A stretch of 64,000 bases of DNA, from contig JAJNNX010000015.1 in the NCBI GenBank assembly GCA_023159155.1, positions 558,001-622,000 of the forward strand. The letters run 5' to 3'. Position numbers and translations under genes: made by a program. Each line of letters opens with the position of its first letter. The first letter of the stretch is position 1. Below the pieces are notes generated by a model, which worked only from the letters and a program-made list of their open reading frames with translations, did not search any database and had not been told where the DNA came from. Positions 10,485 through 23,076 of this stretch are shown here, piece by piece. This DNA is from Ustulina deusta (Eukaryota; Ascomycota; Sordariomycetes; Xylariales; Xylariaceae).

Positions 10485-12496
10485 AGACTGACCTTACCTA
10501 CCTATACAGACTAACCTAGCTACTGCAGCTGTCGAGGGACCTCCAGGGCTTATATAGGTAGCTATTCCTCCCATATTAACCGAGGATAACGAACAATTGT
10601 TCTTCAATCCGATTGTGTAGACAAGTGAAGATATGCTGTTTATTAGCTAGATCAGTCCCAGAGCTTGCGCTCGCGAGAAGCTAGAAAGCGGAAACATAGA
10701 AAGGAGGTTTAAGTGGCGCCATTCTACTCCAGGGGATGTAACAGAAGAGCAAGCGAGTGGACAAACCGGGATCAAAATGTTACACTTAGTAATAGGGAGG
10801 AGTAATAATGCCTGCCAAGCGGTCGTTTACCATCCAATGGCTTCCTTCTAAAATATGGTTGTATTATGATGCTTCTTGACATATGCAGCTTGATGGTTCA
10901 AGAAACAGCATGAACTTCTGCCTTCCAGCTCGTATTAACATTTGATCGTAACCCTTTGGCGTAGTAACACCAACCCGCAGAAGTGATTTACGTAACAAAC
11001 CGTGCGCCGACAAATGAGAGGAAACAATAATGCAGTATCACGCTACCTGACTAATAACGTCGTTGCTTTTTTGCATTCAGTACCTGTCGTGCTTTTAATT
11101 TGTTGTGAGGGTTTGCTACCCCGAGCTATCCTTCCAGAGGTTGAACATATTTGACTGGCCCATGATCATGCCAATTGCAAAAGTCCATGCAAGCGTCGGC
11201 ATCGATAATTATAACTGCCCATCGTAGTGGTCTGACCGGCTGAGTAGCTTGCCGAGCATCCAAAGCTTTTGAGAACGTGGTTGAATCCCAGATGCAGTGT
11301 CATTTAGATGGCAATATTCGGTGGGGCACGTCTTCCACGACCTGTCGCGGCACCCATATTGTGCCTGCCGGACCTTTGCTGCCTCCGAACCGGAGATGAA
11401 GCCACGGCCGCCCATGGGACCTGAAAAGGAGTTGCGCATATGTAGCGCGGCCCCGGAAACGGAAACGAGTAACGCTCTCCACCCGGTCTCACCTCGCTTG
11501 AAAGCGCCATCAAGGTACTGCATATCCCCCGCCCAATCAGATAATAATGAATCCCATGAGATGAGTAATACTATGTGATAGCAGTGGCCATTCTTCGCCA
11601 TTATTCCCCATGCTTTTCGGATATACGGCATCACGATATCTAACATAGCAAGCTCTCCGCAGGTGCCGTTGCCGATACCTGTTATTTTCCATGCCAGCTA
11701 CATTTTTCTTCTTACTGCCGCCGCCCACCCACTACGTCTACCAACCTTCAAGGCTTCGGGCTGCCAGTCGGCAGGGAAGGTAACCCATACACAGCCAAGG
11801 CTGCGCATTTGACTAGAATAGTACTGGGGGCTTCTTGTTCAAAGACAAGGTAATTCAATTTTTACGACCATAGAATGTAGCTGGGCGTATGTGTCTATTC
11901 AGAAATAATGGCCAGTATTTCTCCTGGCCCCTCTTGACCATGTATTACCTCATGCCCCTGAAGAACTCACTCGCACTACTTCAATATGCGTGCGCCTACA
12001 ACGAGAATGGAGGTAGTTGGAAGGCATGGCGATTACTTGCGGGCACATATATGACGACCTTTTCGGGGGAGAGACATGAAGGGTGGGTAGTATGTGTGGT
12101 TCTTGACAGGGGCACATCAGCCGCGCGGGATTGAGAATAGCAGAATATCGGATGGTGATATTCGCCTTTATTGATGGCCAGATCATGCAAAATACCTGAA
12201 TGGCGGGGGAGGTGGCAACATTTGCTCATGGCTCGTGGCTACGCGCCAAGGTCACCAACCATTCGTGACACGATGCTCGCATGTGGCTTTTGCGAAGGAT
12301 CATGGGGGTTTGACTATTCCCACCGTCTCCCCAGGGCTTCATGATCATGTCGGTCACCAAAAGCGTTAACCTATGACGGGGATAGGGCCGGTTTCGCTCG
12401 ACGGCAAGCTTCCCATGTCGTTCGCCAGCCCCTAACTGCCTGTGACATAGTGCGGGTATCTCGGATGTCTCGGGGGGTTTCGTGATGCATGAAGTC

Positions 12497-12502
12497 TATA
12501 AA
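12497..12502 (+). promoter_or_regulatory. TATA box of the hydrolase-like gene
   Basis: TATAAA lies 231 bases before the chosen ATG (12733) and is followed by a CT-rich stretch (GTCTCTCTTTAAGCAG) typical of fungal transcription start regions. By position and sequence only. Confidence 0.45.
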
Positions 12503-12732
12503 GACCCTATTCAGTCTTCATCACAGGTTGTCTCTCTTTAAGCAGTCTACCATCCGTTCCCAGTTTGACGATCAGCATCCATTCCGGCTCTTTCTTCCGT
12601 AATACTATATATAAACGCGCTTTCAACCCATCTCGACATCCATCCCACAGGCTTATTTTCCCTATTTCAGGATCCTTCCCTTTTCATACCTCTTTCACTT
12701 GTGTCCAGTTTGGCCATTACAATACCACCGCA

Positions 12733-15343
12733 ATGTCCAAAATCGTATCTGAGACTGTTGTCGACGGCGTGCCCAGCCAGTGGTACGGCACACTTGTCAC
12801 CAGCGGCATCAAGTACGAGGATGGCAGCAGCGTCACAGTTCAGGAGACACTCTACGTCAAGTTCCTCGCGCCGGTCAACACGAATATTGAGCTCAATGTT
12901 CAGCTCTCCCCATGGCAGGCGGTCAAGCCCGGCCTTGCATTCAAGACGGTCGACGACAAAAGCGTCGAGGTGACGGCCGAGATCCAGATTGCCGGCCCGT
13001 ACACGTTCAACACCTCGGACACCTTGACCTGGGGCATTGCCGGTGACTTGAGGGGCGATGCCTCTCTGTACACCGGCTCATTCAAGCTCTACGTTGACGA
13101 GTTGCCCAGCGGCACCGTGGCGATCCAGGTCCCCGATCTCCCGGACAGCGCGCTGTCGGGCTCCGAGCAGACCGTCACCCTAACCAATGGCGGCATCATC
13201 CGCTCTTACTTGGCAACGCCAGGCCAGACAACCACGGTCAAAGTGCCAAGTGGCCAATACACGGTCAAGGCGGGCGAGCTGGTCAACGCCGACGAGACCG
13301 TCGTCGCCACCGCGTCCGTCTCCCCAACCGAGATCACGGTCGAAGTGGGCGCGACCACGCTGCTCACCGTGAGCTATGAACCCGTGCAGAAGTATTCGGC
13401 CTTGGACGTCACCGTGGGCCAGCTGTCTCCGCCCCTGGCTCAAGAGGAGCTCCGTATCCGGGTCACGGTGGGCGGCGGCGTGTACACGGTCTTCAACAGC
13501 GCCAATAACCACACAACCAGTCTGCGGCGGCTGCCGGCCTCAGGCATGGCCACCGTCGAATCTGAGCTCACCGTGAACAACACCAGATACACCAGCTCGC
13601 AATCGGTTCGCCTCTCGAACACCTTGATCGAGGTCGCTATCGGGGACGGCGAGATCACGTCGACGGACGTCGATGTTTCGGAGTTCGTAGTTCTACCCAT
13701 CAACGTGACGAGCGACCTAAAGCTCACGGGCGAGTCGATTGCACTCCGGCTTGTTTCGACGGATTTGACGGCATTCGTCTACGCCAAGGAGATCGCCGTC
13801 GAGAGTGACACCACGACGCTCGGTGTGCCCGTGGCGCCGGGCAAGTACACGGTAAGCGCGACCGGCTTCATCAAGGAGGGCACTTTGTACGCCACGCAGG
13901 TGGCTGACGAGATCGTGGTGGCGGCGGACGGCTCCTCGGAGCTAGATCTGGGCATTACCCGCGGGCCACATCTGCTAGTCCGCGGATTCCCCAACTACCT
14001 AAGTTTCGGCGCCCTGTCCGACCTTGCGGACCTCACAGGCAAGGACCTGACGGAGGCCCGGGTCACGTCCGTGTTCAAGTACGCCGGCTTCGATGGGGCC
14101 GGTGACGCCGGGGACTACCTCGCCGACGACGCGGCTACGACCAAGACGGTTGAGCTCGCGGCGCTAGTCTCGAAGAACCTCAATGGCCAGCTGGTGCTCC
14201 CCGTCATGATTAGCTACACGGTAAATCTGAGCCTCGGCGACAGCGAGAAGCTGCTGCAGGACGCCGAAGGACTGGCGCACTCCTTCGGCAACCTCATTCT
14301 CAGCCTGAAGCTCGCGCGCAAGGCGTCGCTAAACGATATTTCGGCCGGGTTCATCGTCAACCCCGACTTCCTAGGTGACAACCAGCAGAGCGGCCGCGGG
14401 CCTAAATACGTCATGCCCGTAGTCGACCCCTTGAAAGCGGCGCTGGCCCACCGCGGGGTCACCGCAGCCGTCCCGGCCACCATTACGGACACCCTGGCCG
14501 GCTACGTGCAGGCGGTCAACTGGCTCATCCGCACCGTCGCGCCCGAGGCGACGTTTGGCTGGCAGGTCAACCTCGTGAGTTACCGCTGGAGTCATTTTCT
14601 TCCCTTTCTAGTAACTTGAGAGCTCCAGAACTTCTTAAAAGAGTAATTACTGACTCCAGCGGTCATAGTGGGGCGTCGGGTCGTCGGCGTGGATCTACAA
14701 GGCCAAGACGACGTCGCCCAGCGCATACGCCGAGGCGCCCGTCACCAACGGCAAGGCCACGGCCGACTACGTCAAGTCTCTCGGCGTATACAGCGGCGCC
14801 TACACGCCCGACTTCCTGGCGATCGACCGCTACGAGGCCGACGACTTCACGCAGCGCGCATACGTCAACTCGTACTGCTACGGGCCCAATGAGTGGCGCC
14901 GCTTCTACAAGTTCGTCCGGACCATCGCCCTTGAGCTCAAGACGCCCGTCATGCCCTGGCAGATCCCCGCCAGCCGTATCCCGCACGCCAGCGAGCCCGT
15001 GACGTCCGGCTCGCTCGAGGGCGACCACTGGGGCACCGGCGGCACCTACATCTTCGGCGACCCGAACATCGGGTCTGACGTCCGCAACATCCACCCCGCC
15101 GTGCTCGCCATCAAGCCGGGCACCCTCGTGGGGCAGGACAACGTCGAGTCGCTCTTCCGCAGCTCCGAGCCCTTCGACCTCAGTAACCCTGTCTACCACG
15201 GCTTCCCGCTCTACGGCATCTTTACCGTGCTGCTCGGTGGCGGCAGCACGACGGGTGTGGTCACGACCATCGGGTCCACCGGGAAGTGGACACAGGAAAA
15301 GATCAGCAAGTACATGGAGGCGCCTATCTCGTTCACTGCTTAG
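12733..15343 (+). CDS. Glycoside-hydrolase-like protein with N-terminal beta domains
   Basis: Exons 12733-14574 and 14669-15343, intron 14575-14668 (GTGAGT...CATAG), 838 aa. ATG 12733 (MSKIVSETVVDG) follows a good ACCGCA context. Residues 1-125 form a beta-sandwich-like domain (WYGTLVTSG, NVQLSPWQAVKPGLAF) resembling extracellular carbohydrate-binding modules. Several Ig/CNA-B-like repeats with SPTEITVEVGA-type strands follow to about 415. The C-terminal 420 residues resemble a TIM-barrel hydrolase: FGWQVNLWGVGSSAWIY, LAIDRYEADDF, PVMPWQIPASRIP, WGTGGTYIFGDPNIGSDV and GIFTVLLGGGSTTGVV. I recall similar arrangements in actinobacterial secreted proteins but cannot name a CAZy family. No signal peptide is visible. 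The gene is much more GC-rich than its flanks. Function inferred only. Confidence 0.75.
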
Positions 15344-17505
15344 ATCGAGACCGAAACAGGACTTACGGTGGACCCTTAAGCGTAGTTTTTGGACGAGCGA
15401 ATAACCAGGCAATGTGTAATTCCATTTCGGAGTACGTCTAGATTGATAAAGCTGCTGCCGAAATAAAAATCATGTTGTTATTATTGATGATCTTGTAGTG
15501 AATTTGTGACTGGAAGTATAAGTCCGCGAGGTCTTGCGAGGACTTTGTGGCTTCTAAGGTACCAAGAAAGAATTGGCACACGTGTAAAGCAATTGTGTAG
15601 ATAAGAATTAATGTTGTAGCAGGGATGGAGCATGTAACATGGCAGACTCCGTGAGGAGTCCTTTTTGCCACTGTGTATTGTACCTTTTGCCCTCGTTTTT
15701 AACGCGTTTTTAATGGAAGGAGGAATGACTGGAGTAAAACGAAGAGTTTTTTTATGTCGCTCTTTTTTTGCGGTAGATACGGGCTCCCAATTACCGACAT
15801 GTATATCGTGGCAGCTACAGCTACACTTGTGGCCTATGGGGCCACCACAAACCTAGATAGGCAGATCTAGGGACTATCCGTACCGCACGGGTAGACCCAG
15901 ATCTTCCCGTATTATCAAGCGCCTGATAGTATGGATATCGATTAGCTTGAACTGTAGCTCTCAAGTGCTTCAATTCTGTCGTCACCAAAGGGGTATTTGA
16001 TTACCTTGCTTCGTTTTGATTGATTTTAGCCAGACTTTTCCGACTGTGCTATTTCACGAAATATGCACAGAGGATATATGATGACCGAATACCAAATAGT
16101 GCGCAATCGACCATTTCGTGCAGCTTGTTTATAACACACATAATTAAAGGCGCTATGCTGCTACACCAAAAGAAGTTGCGTTTAGTTGAAGGAACACAAA
16201 ACGAACAATATTGTGGTACGGAAGGTTTACACGACCTGAAACCCCTACGCAAAGGTTATATGCGATATACTATGGAACCAAGGTCTCGGCTTTCAATAGT
16301 CAGCTATTCAGCCCTCGCTTGAGATTGAGACAGTTGCCGACTCCGCTGGACTCCAAGGACCAATAGTTGGTTGTATATATAGCCTTAGTATTTCCGTTGC
16401 TGAAGACTTGGAGGAGGTCTTAGGACTTTTGGTGCCATGGAAGATTATTCTTAGATTGAATGTCTCTGTCACGGAATAAGACTGCAATGCTATACTGTAG
16501 CAGTACCTGAAAAAATAGAACCTAGTCAAGTCGAGTGCTTGGCCTGTCTACAGCCTGGAGCTGTTGTCACTATATGTACTGTGGCTTGTTACACTACATC
16601 AAATGAAAAAGAACGCGAGAAGCAAACATGAGTTGTTATGCACCAGCCACCCAAATTCTCGAGGCAGACCGTGTCTTCGCACAAAATTTCGTCACCATTA
16701 AGGCTGGGCCGATCTAAGTGTCCCTCCCAGTGTGGTTGAAGGGTAATAGTGGGTGATAAGCTCGGTTCCATCTTGCATTTGTACCTGTCAGAAGACAATC
16801 TACTAGATGAAAGCCGCTCTGAACTCTTGGGCAGTTTGGACCCAGGGGTCAAGATAAGCCAAAAGGCGAAAAACCAAATAGCGCTGATAAGACTCGAACC
16901 TACCCACCTTATGACCCGGCTATCCAGCAGAAACTTACTGGTCCTAGAAGCGGGATGCTGGCGTTGATAATGCCGGGGTAAGGCTCTGGTGTGGAGAAGA
17001 TACCGCCAAGCAACACTGTGTATTAAGGGGGATCGCCTAGAGAGAGAATGGTGACGGAATAGATACAAAATGCTGCTGATGATGCAGATCCTGGCATCAA
17101 GTTAGGATTTTGATCATGACCTTACTAGAAAAGGACGGCCGGCTTACCCGAACCATAGACCAAAGATTTAGGCTAAATAGTGAAGACCTATCCGAACCAA
17201 CTGAGAGAAACGATCTTCGTAGTCGCATGACGCCATTGGCTGAACTGCTTGGCCACGAGGGTATTCTGCCCTCAGCTACCGACGTTGGGGGCATCCCCGC
17301 CTTTGCAAACACACAACTGGCTTCGCTACACAACAAAACTCCAAAGTGTGCGGTTTATCTTGCCGTCATTTCGCGATATCGATCCTGAGAGGCAACGAGG
17401 GCTAATTGCCCGGAAGCAAATTTGGATCTAGTTTTGTTAAACAGACCAAATATTAGCAATTTCAGTACCTTCCCTTCTTTTATTACAACCGATCCGCTGC
17501 TCACC
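15344..17505. other. Intergenic, AT-rich
   Basis: No supported coding gene. A degenerate tRNA-like sequence sits on the minus strand near 16,881-16,955 (listed separately). The last few hundred bases are the P450 promoter. Confidence 0.5.
16881..16955 (-). other. Degenerate tRNA-like sequence
   Basis: On the minus strand GGTTCGAGTC (16900-16891) is a good Pol III B box/T-loop. It is preceded by GGGTCATAAGG, which resembles a Met anticodon loop, and by a hairpin CCAGTAAGTTTCTGCTGG that resembles a D arm. The 5' acceptor strand does not pair with the 3' side, so this is a pseudo-tRNA or SINE-like relic rather than a working tRNA. Confidence 0.35.
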
Positions 17506-19337
17506 ATGTCACCCTCTTGGGCCGATGGAATCTCTCTCGGTGCTATCGTTTCGGGCTTCTTCATTCACAATATGTTCTTTATCAAAGGCGAATGGCATAT
17601 TCAAGCCCCCCTCATTTTTCGATTCTACATTGCATTGTTTCTCTTGAACCTCGGGGTTTACTACTGGATTATCGAACAAAGATTTGAATGGTGCCTGACA
17701 TACACGATATTTACATTATGTTTCCATTTGATTGGGTTGTTTGGTAGTATGTTTCTTTACCGAGTGTGGTTCCACCCTCTCAAGCGTTTCCCCGGACCTT
17801 TCCTTGCCAAAGTCAGCAAGCTCTGGCACGTATGGAAAGTTCGCGATTCGCAGAACTATTTATTCCTCGAGAGTCTCCGACAACAGTACGGGGATTTTGT
17901 AAGAACTGGTAAGAATTCACGCCGTAACGGCGACTTGATGACATGGGTATAACAACTCGACAAGGACTCTTCTCATTTTGAATATTTCTTTACTCTCTAG
18001 AAAATAATAGGTATAATGTCGAAATTTGACTAACTACAGTTCAGGACCAAACGAGATTACAACCTTTCACCCAGATGGGTTGAACGCCATCCACAGAACA
18101 GAGTACGCAACTCGAAGCGGTTGGTACGACTTGCTTTACCCTTCCCTGTCCGTAGCTACTGTTCGCGACCCGGATCTCCATGATAAAAGGCGCAGGGTCT
18201 GGGAGCCGGCTTTCACTGTAACTGGTACATCTAATCTTGACTTGTAGCCTTTGCACTGCGGACTAACGATACGTAGCTATGAAAGACCACGAAGAACAGA
18301 TACGCGAGCATGCACTCAAAGTCATAAGTACCATTCAAGAATCAGGAGGAGATGAAGTCAACATGAACTTGGTCGTATACCAGTTCGCCAACAATGTGAT
18401 GAGAGACCTAGCATTCTCCCAGTCATCCGACCATAACGACCAAGAGTGGCAGAGATCAGTCAATACTTTGCACATCGGTATCTCGATATTAGGGCCTCTA
18501 ACGCCTGCGCCATGGATCGCCATACTGGCTTCCTCCTTTGCCTTTCTTCCACTAGTCAGAGACTGGAACAAGCTGATGTCTTATTGTGAGTCTAAGATAA
18601 CTGAGCGTATTTCAATGCCAGCTCCCGAACGACGAGATATCTCAGCTTGGTTGATAGAGAACGCGGAGATTCACGGGGCAACCGAGTCCTCGGAGGAGAA
18701 GCGATGGCTAGTTGGAGATGCCTTTGCTGCTATTCTCGCTGGCTTTGACACCACCGCTTCGACTCTCATATTTGCCTTCTTCTATCTAGCAAAATACCCA
18801 GAATATCAAGCCCGAGTTTACGACGAGATCAAAACGGCGGATGTCAAGCTTTCTACCCTCAACTCCAGAGACTTTCAGAAGCTTCCGTTTTTGAATGCAT
18901 TTATTGATGAGACGTTAAGGTTGCATCACCCTCAGCCGTCATCCGGGTCTAAAATTTTACGTGAAAATGGCTTAACTATTGGCGACACTTTCATTCCTGG
19001 TGGTGCGGAAGTATCTGCGCCACGATGGAGTTTCGGCCGACAGGAAGCTCACTACAAACGCTGCTGGGAGTTTCTCCCAGAAAGGTGGCTTAACGATTCC
19101 GACTTGGTGAACGATCGACGGGCGTTCACTCCATGGGGAATCGGCAAATGGTCATGCCTTGGCAAGCAAGTGGCGTTGTTCGAGCTTCGATACCTCATAA
19201 CGGCCATTATCTACAACTACATAGTTTCCTTCCCCTTAGGGGACGACGGCTCTCGGGTTGAAAAAGACTACAAGGATCAAGTGACGGCTTTTCCCGGTCA
19301 GTTAAGCTTGAACTTCCATAATCGACACTCCTTATAG
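17506..19337 (+). CDS. Cytochrome P450 monooxygenase
   Basis: Exons 17506-17908, 18045-18224 and 18277-19337, 547 aa. Both introns keep the P450 sequence continuous (RTG|PNEIT and FTVT|AMKDH). The N-terminus has three or so hydrophobic helices (SLGAIVSGFFIHNMFF, FYIALFLLNLGVYYWII, the segment ending LIGLFGSMFLY) before the proline hinge HPLKRFPGPF. I-helix AGFDTT is at 349-354, ExxR (ETLR) at 406-409, and the heme-thiolate Cys at 488 in PWGIGKWSCLGK. A haem-dependent oxygenase of the ER membrane is expected. The multi-helix anchor resembles fungal P450s annotated as tryprostatin B 6-hydroxylase-like, but the substrate is unknown. The usual Phe and Arg of FxxGxRxCxG are both Trp here. No biosynthetic core enzyme is adjacent. 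Confidence 0.92.
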
Positions 19338-20121
19338 ACAGAAATCAGTTACGAGGGGTCCTGGCCTTTCTATGCGTACTATAACTTATACCTATAGTCG
19401 ATCAATTATGTAAACTTTTTCGGTTCATTATAAAGCTAAACCCCCCATTCCGGGCCCCTCCCCCCTCTCTCTCTCTCTTCCTCCCCCTTGTCAGCAAACA
19501 AAAATCAATTTGGAGATAACGACCCGCGCTATGTGGACTGCAGATTTTGAATTTCAAGAAACACGCACAATGTGTGATGGCAGCTTTACGGGTGTAGCTA
19601 TAAAAATATATATATATAGGATTTTTTGGAGCATAGTCAACTTTTGTTCCACTTAGTCATTCTTTCTCTGTTAAAAACGAAGACATATTGTGAATGTGGG
19701 TGGAACTGCGGCTTAGCAGAATGGTACGTACCTTGGTGGCTACGCGGTAGGTGGTGTATGCCCCATTTAATTGGTACTGTTGCTGGAATCAATGGGTGAA
19801 TGGTTACCATGGACAAACAACGCCCTAGTCATACAATTTCCCTATATCTGCAGTTGCAGATATACAGAGTAGTTTCTTTCTTTTTTCTTCTTTAAGTAGA
19901 TTATTTTCGCAGAATATACGGTATAGTTGGGCCTTACACCAATTGCCTGTATTGCAGCCATCACCCTATTGCAAAAACCTTTATATGCGGTTAGTCTACA
20001 TATAGTCATTGCATCCTTGTATTATCGTCTAGGCTCCACTGCAAGACGACTCTTCCCCATGTACACCTGCGTAGTGTTTGCATCAATCCATGTATATCAA
20101 GGAACAGCCCATCCAGTGACG
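19338..20121. other. Intergenic with CT microsatellite
   Basis: Contains a C-run/CT-repeat tract near 19,440-19,490 (CCCCCCTCTCTCTCTCTC) and a TATATATA run near 19,610. It serves as the promoter of the oxygenase gene. No gene seen. Confidence 0.5.
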
Positions 20122-23076
20122 ATGAGAACGCCCGATTCGCGACAGCCTGCGTCCGCAGGTTCGGGTTCAGAAGCCAACAGGTGGAACGAGTTGAAGGAGA
20201 CAATCGACGCAATTGAGACCTGCGGCGAGTTTGCCACAAAGAAGCAGTACTCTCAATACGCGAATCCAGGTTTGCAAATTGGCGATGCGCTGATCGCGTT
20301 GCCCCTGGATCCGGCTCAGGTGACCCTGATTCGCGATGCATCTCGACAGGCGCCCTTTGGCCGCGGAGATAAAACCTTGATTGATACGTCCGTGAGGAAC
20401 ACATGGGAACTCGATGCCTCAAAGTTCCACATCGCCAACCCTGCATGGCGCACATTCGTTGGCACCGCTCTTCAACATGTATCACAGAGTCTGGGCATGT
20501 CTGGTGTCAAGACCGAGCTTTACAAGCTCCTCCTTTACGAGAAGGGTTCCTTCTTCAAACGCCACAAGGATTCCGAGAAGGCACCGGGTATGATTGCCAC
20601 ACTGAGCATATGTTTGCCATCGAGGTATAAAGGCGGCGAGGTGCATTTGTCGCACGCCGGGAAGAATCGCGTTTTCGACACCGGCCAGAGCATATTTGAT
20701 GTTTCCGCCCTGGCGTGGTATGCCGATGTGACACACGAGATCAAACCAATCCTGGAAGGGCACCGGCTCGTCCTGATATACAACATCATCCAGACTGGTG
20801 ACGGCGCAACTTCCGCCGACTTCCTCGCGAAACAAGACAAGAAGTTGCATAGCGCCATTACCAAATTACATCTCCATGCACACCCTCCAAAACGCCTACT
20901 TTATATACTGGATCACAAATACTCTCAAACTAGTCTACGGGTAGATCATCTTAAGGGCCGAGATCGCGCTGTTGGTCAGACTCTGCAGGAGGCTTGTACG
21001 ATGAATGGATACTACATGTTTTTGTGCAATGTCACAAAAAGAAGCTCGGATGATGATTACGATTATGACGGATTTTATAATGACGATGAAGATAGGGGCC
21101 CGGAGCTAGCCATGGATACTGTTACCACACGCAATGGCCAGATCTTCGCCTCAAACGTCGAACTGGACAAGCGAGACATTCTAGGACCCGACCCATATAG
21201 TAAGCGGGAGGCAGATAGCGAGTCCGAGGGCGAAGAAACTGGAAATGAGGGTGCGGCTATGGAGTACAGGTATCATGACTCGGTAAGTTTGTCCCACACA
21301 TAGACCTGGTCTCAGTGATCAGACTGGTTCGGTGCAAAAGAATATTATTCTAACAATATCAGGCCGCCCTGATCGTTCACAAAGGCCAACTACACCAGTT
21401 CTTTGGTTCCGACGTCGAAATAAAAGTCCTTTTGAACCTGGTTATGGATGACCTAAAGGCTCATCCCAAGGATCCCGCCACTCGTGGAATAGTCACCGAT
21501 TTTTTGTCGAAGGTGGTGGAAGAAGAGTGGACTATGTCGCCACTTGTATTAACATCAGCTTGGCGCATGAAGGAGGACAATTTGTTTCGTACTGCCGTCC
21601 GCGCAGGATTTAAGAATGGTGTGCCTGGAACCGGAGTCGTCCATGCTCTGGTTGGAATAGTTAAAAGTGCTCCGGCAGGGCCAATTAATTGGGATAAGAG
21701 GTGCGTCCCGGTCGGGAGAGTCAGAGGTTGATGCTAAATTGCAGATTTGGAACTAACATTCATGCAGCTTCGGTGAGTTCATGTCTAGCCATCGCAGCCT
21801 CGTGAGGCTATCTCAGTCTCTGGATCTTGCCAAGAGCCTGCTTGATCCTGGTGACATGCAAACATCATTCCAGCAGTGGCGTTCCACAATGGAGCTCTTG
21901 AATTTTGAGGGTAAAAAGTCTTTGGGAATTGACGATCACGATTCCATCGTGGAACTTGAGGCTCTGCAATGGGAAAACGCCACCTGGGTCGGAAATACGT
22001 AAGTTTCATCTCTTCCCGGTAACTAGCAGCTTTGATGCTGCATGGCGGAGCGCATTTCGCTCTCGGCGCTACAGAACTAACACTGTCAAACCTAAAGGCT
22101 CCTACCAAAAATCCGCGACTGTTCCGACAAGAAGCTCCTGTCAAAATTCATCTGCTCTCTGCTAGAGAAAGGCCGAGAAGGTGTGCTTGACGGGGCTCAA
22201 GACAAAGCTAGGGTTCTCCTCGAATCCGGTATACAGAAGCTGTATTTGTCCAGAATCAAATTCAACTCCATGGCGGGAGATTATGATGACTGGTCAGAAT
22301 GTGAGCGCTTTTGCCAATTGCTCGACAACTGCCTCCTATCGGGTCTACAGCAACCTGCCAACGAGCTACTGCGCCTTAGTCTCGATGTTGTCAAATCTGC
22401 CCCTAGGAATGATGGTTCATCTGTCCTTCAATGGGATAGGTCAAGGCTGCCGCATTGTCCGATCTTGGCGGAGGAGATGCTTCGTGTTATATGTCAAGAT
22501 TTCGAGACAAACAAGATGTCGCCGAGCGAGCCAGCCCGGGACTTCGTCCTAGCCGTGTTGAAAAAGTTCGTGCTTTCAGATCTGCCTAAATGCCCACGAC
22601 CGCCCCGAGGTTATTCCCACCAGAAACGAGGCTGCGGGAGTTGCAAGCATTGCGAGGAACTCGACGCGTTCCTAGTTTCGCAAAGTGAGCAGGAAAGAGC
22701 ATTTCAGAAGGGCCCAAGGATTTGCTCGCATTTAGTATCGCAATTACCCTCAAATATGTTCCGATGCACGACGACAGAAAGCCCGACATACAGTAACAAG
22801 CCACAATTTACCCTCACGGTGTTCAAATTGAATCATGAGTACCAGATGGCGATGGACAATTATATGAAAGATCTACGTCAGGTTCTCCACAAGGTGCGGC
22901 CTTTCCGTACCGAGTATCTGAAGGAACTTCTAGGAGCCAGCGCGTACGACGAATTCGTTATGCTGGAGAAACTCCCTCACTCCGGAGACGTCGAACTGGA
23001 GAGCGGGGGGGATTCGCTGGTAAGCCGGAAAAGACGGGCTCGGGGGAGCATCAAGTCGCCTGCTGCTAAGAGATGA
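20122..23076 (+). CDS. Large Fe(II)/2-oxoglutarate-dependent oxygenase domain protein
   Basis: Exons 20122-21282, 21363-21700, 21768-21998 and 22098-23076, 902 aa. The third intron uses an AAG acceptor. The P4H-like Fe2OG domain is at about 120-220. It has FFKRHKD (H148, D150), the core GGEVHLSHAG, distal H205 in DVTHEIKP, and R215 in EGHRLVLIYN, the HxD...H...R set that binds iron and 2-oxoglutarate. An acidic, low-complexity linker (SSDDDYDYDGFYNDDEDRG) separates it from a roughly 500-residue helical C-terminal region. That region has no recognised domain but carries a small cysteine cluster (CGSCKHCEELD), a possible metal site. The tail is basic (SRKRRARGSIKS), suggesting nuclear localisation. 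ATG 20059 is an alternative start. The substrate is unknown; protein or nucleic-acid hydroxylation is a guess. Confidence 0.87.

Larger units (their letters stand above)
8094..12732. other. Long AT-rich, gene-poor stretch
   Basis: No frame here looks like a protein or splices into one. Contents seen: a GGTGGTGGTGG run near 9065, a TATATATATAT run near 10055, a diverged repeat pair (8938-9045 and 10354-10484), and an isolated tRNA B-box-like GGTTCGAATCC at 10328-10338. The overlapping frames at 11,209-11,730 exist on both strands and look like chance in less AT-rich DNA. From about 12,000 on it is the promoter of the next gene. Confidence 0.5.

Noticed and set aside
11209..11728. Overlapping frames of 60-145 codons on both strands
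   Set aside because: Frames are open in several phases at once, with no family likeness or splice continuation, so they look like chance.
13180..15412. Long antisense and alternative frames within the hydrolase-like gene
   Set aside because: Shadows caused by high GC. The spliced plus-strand frame explains the region.
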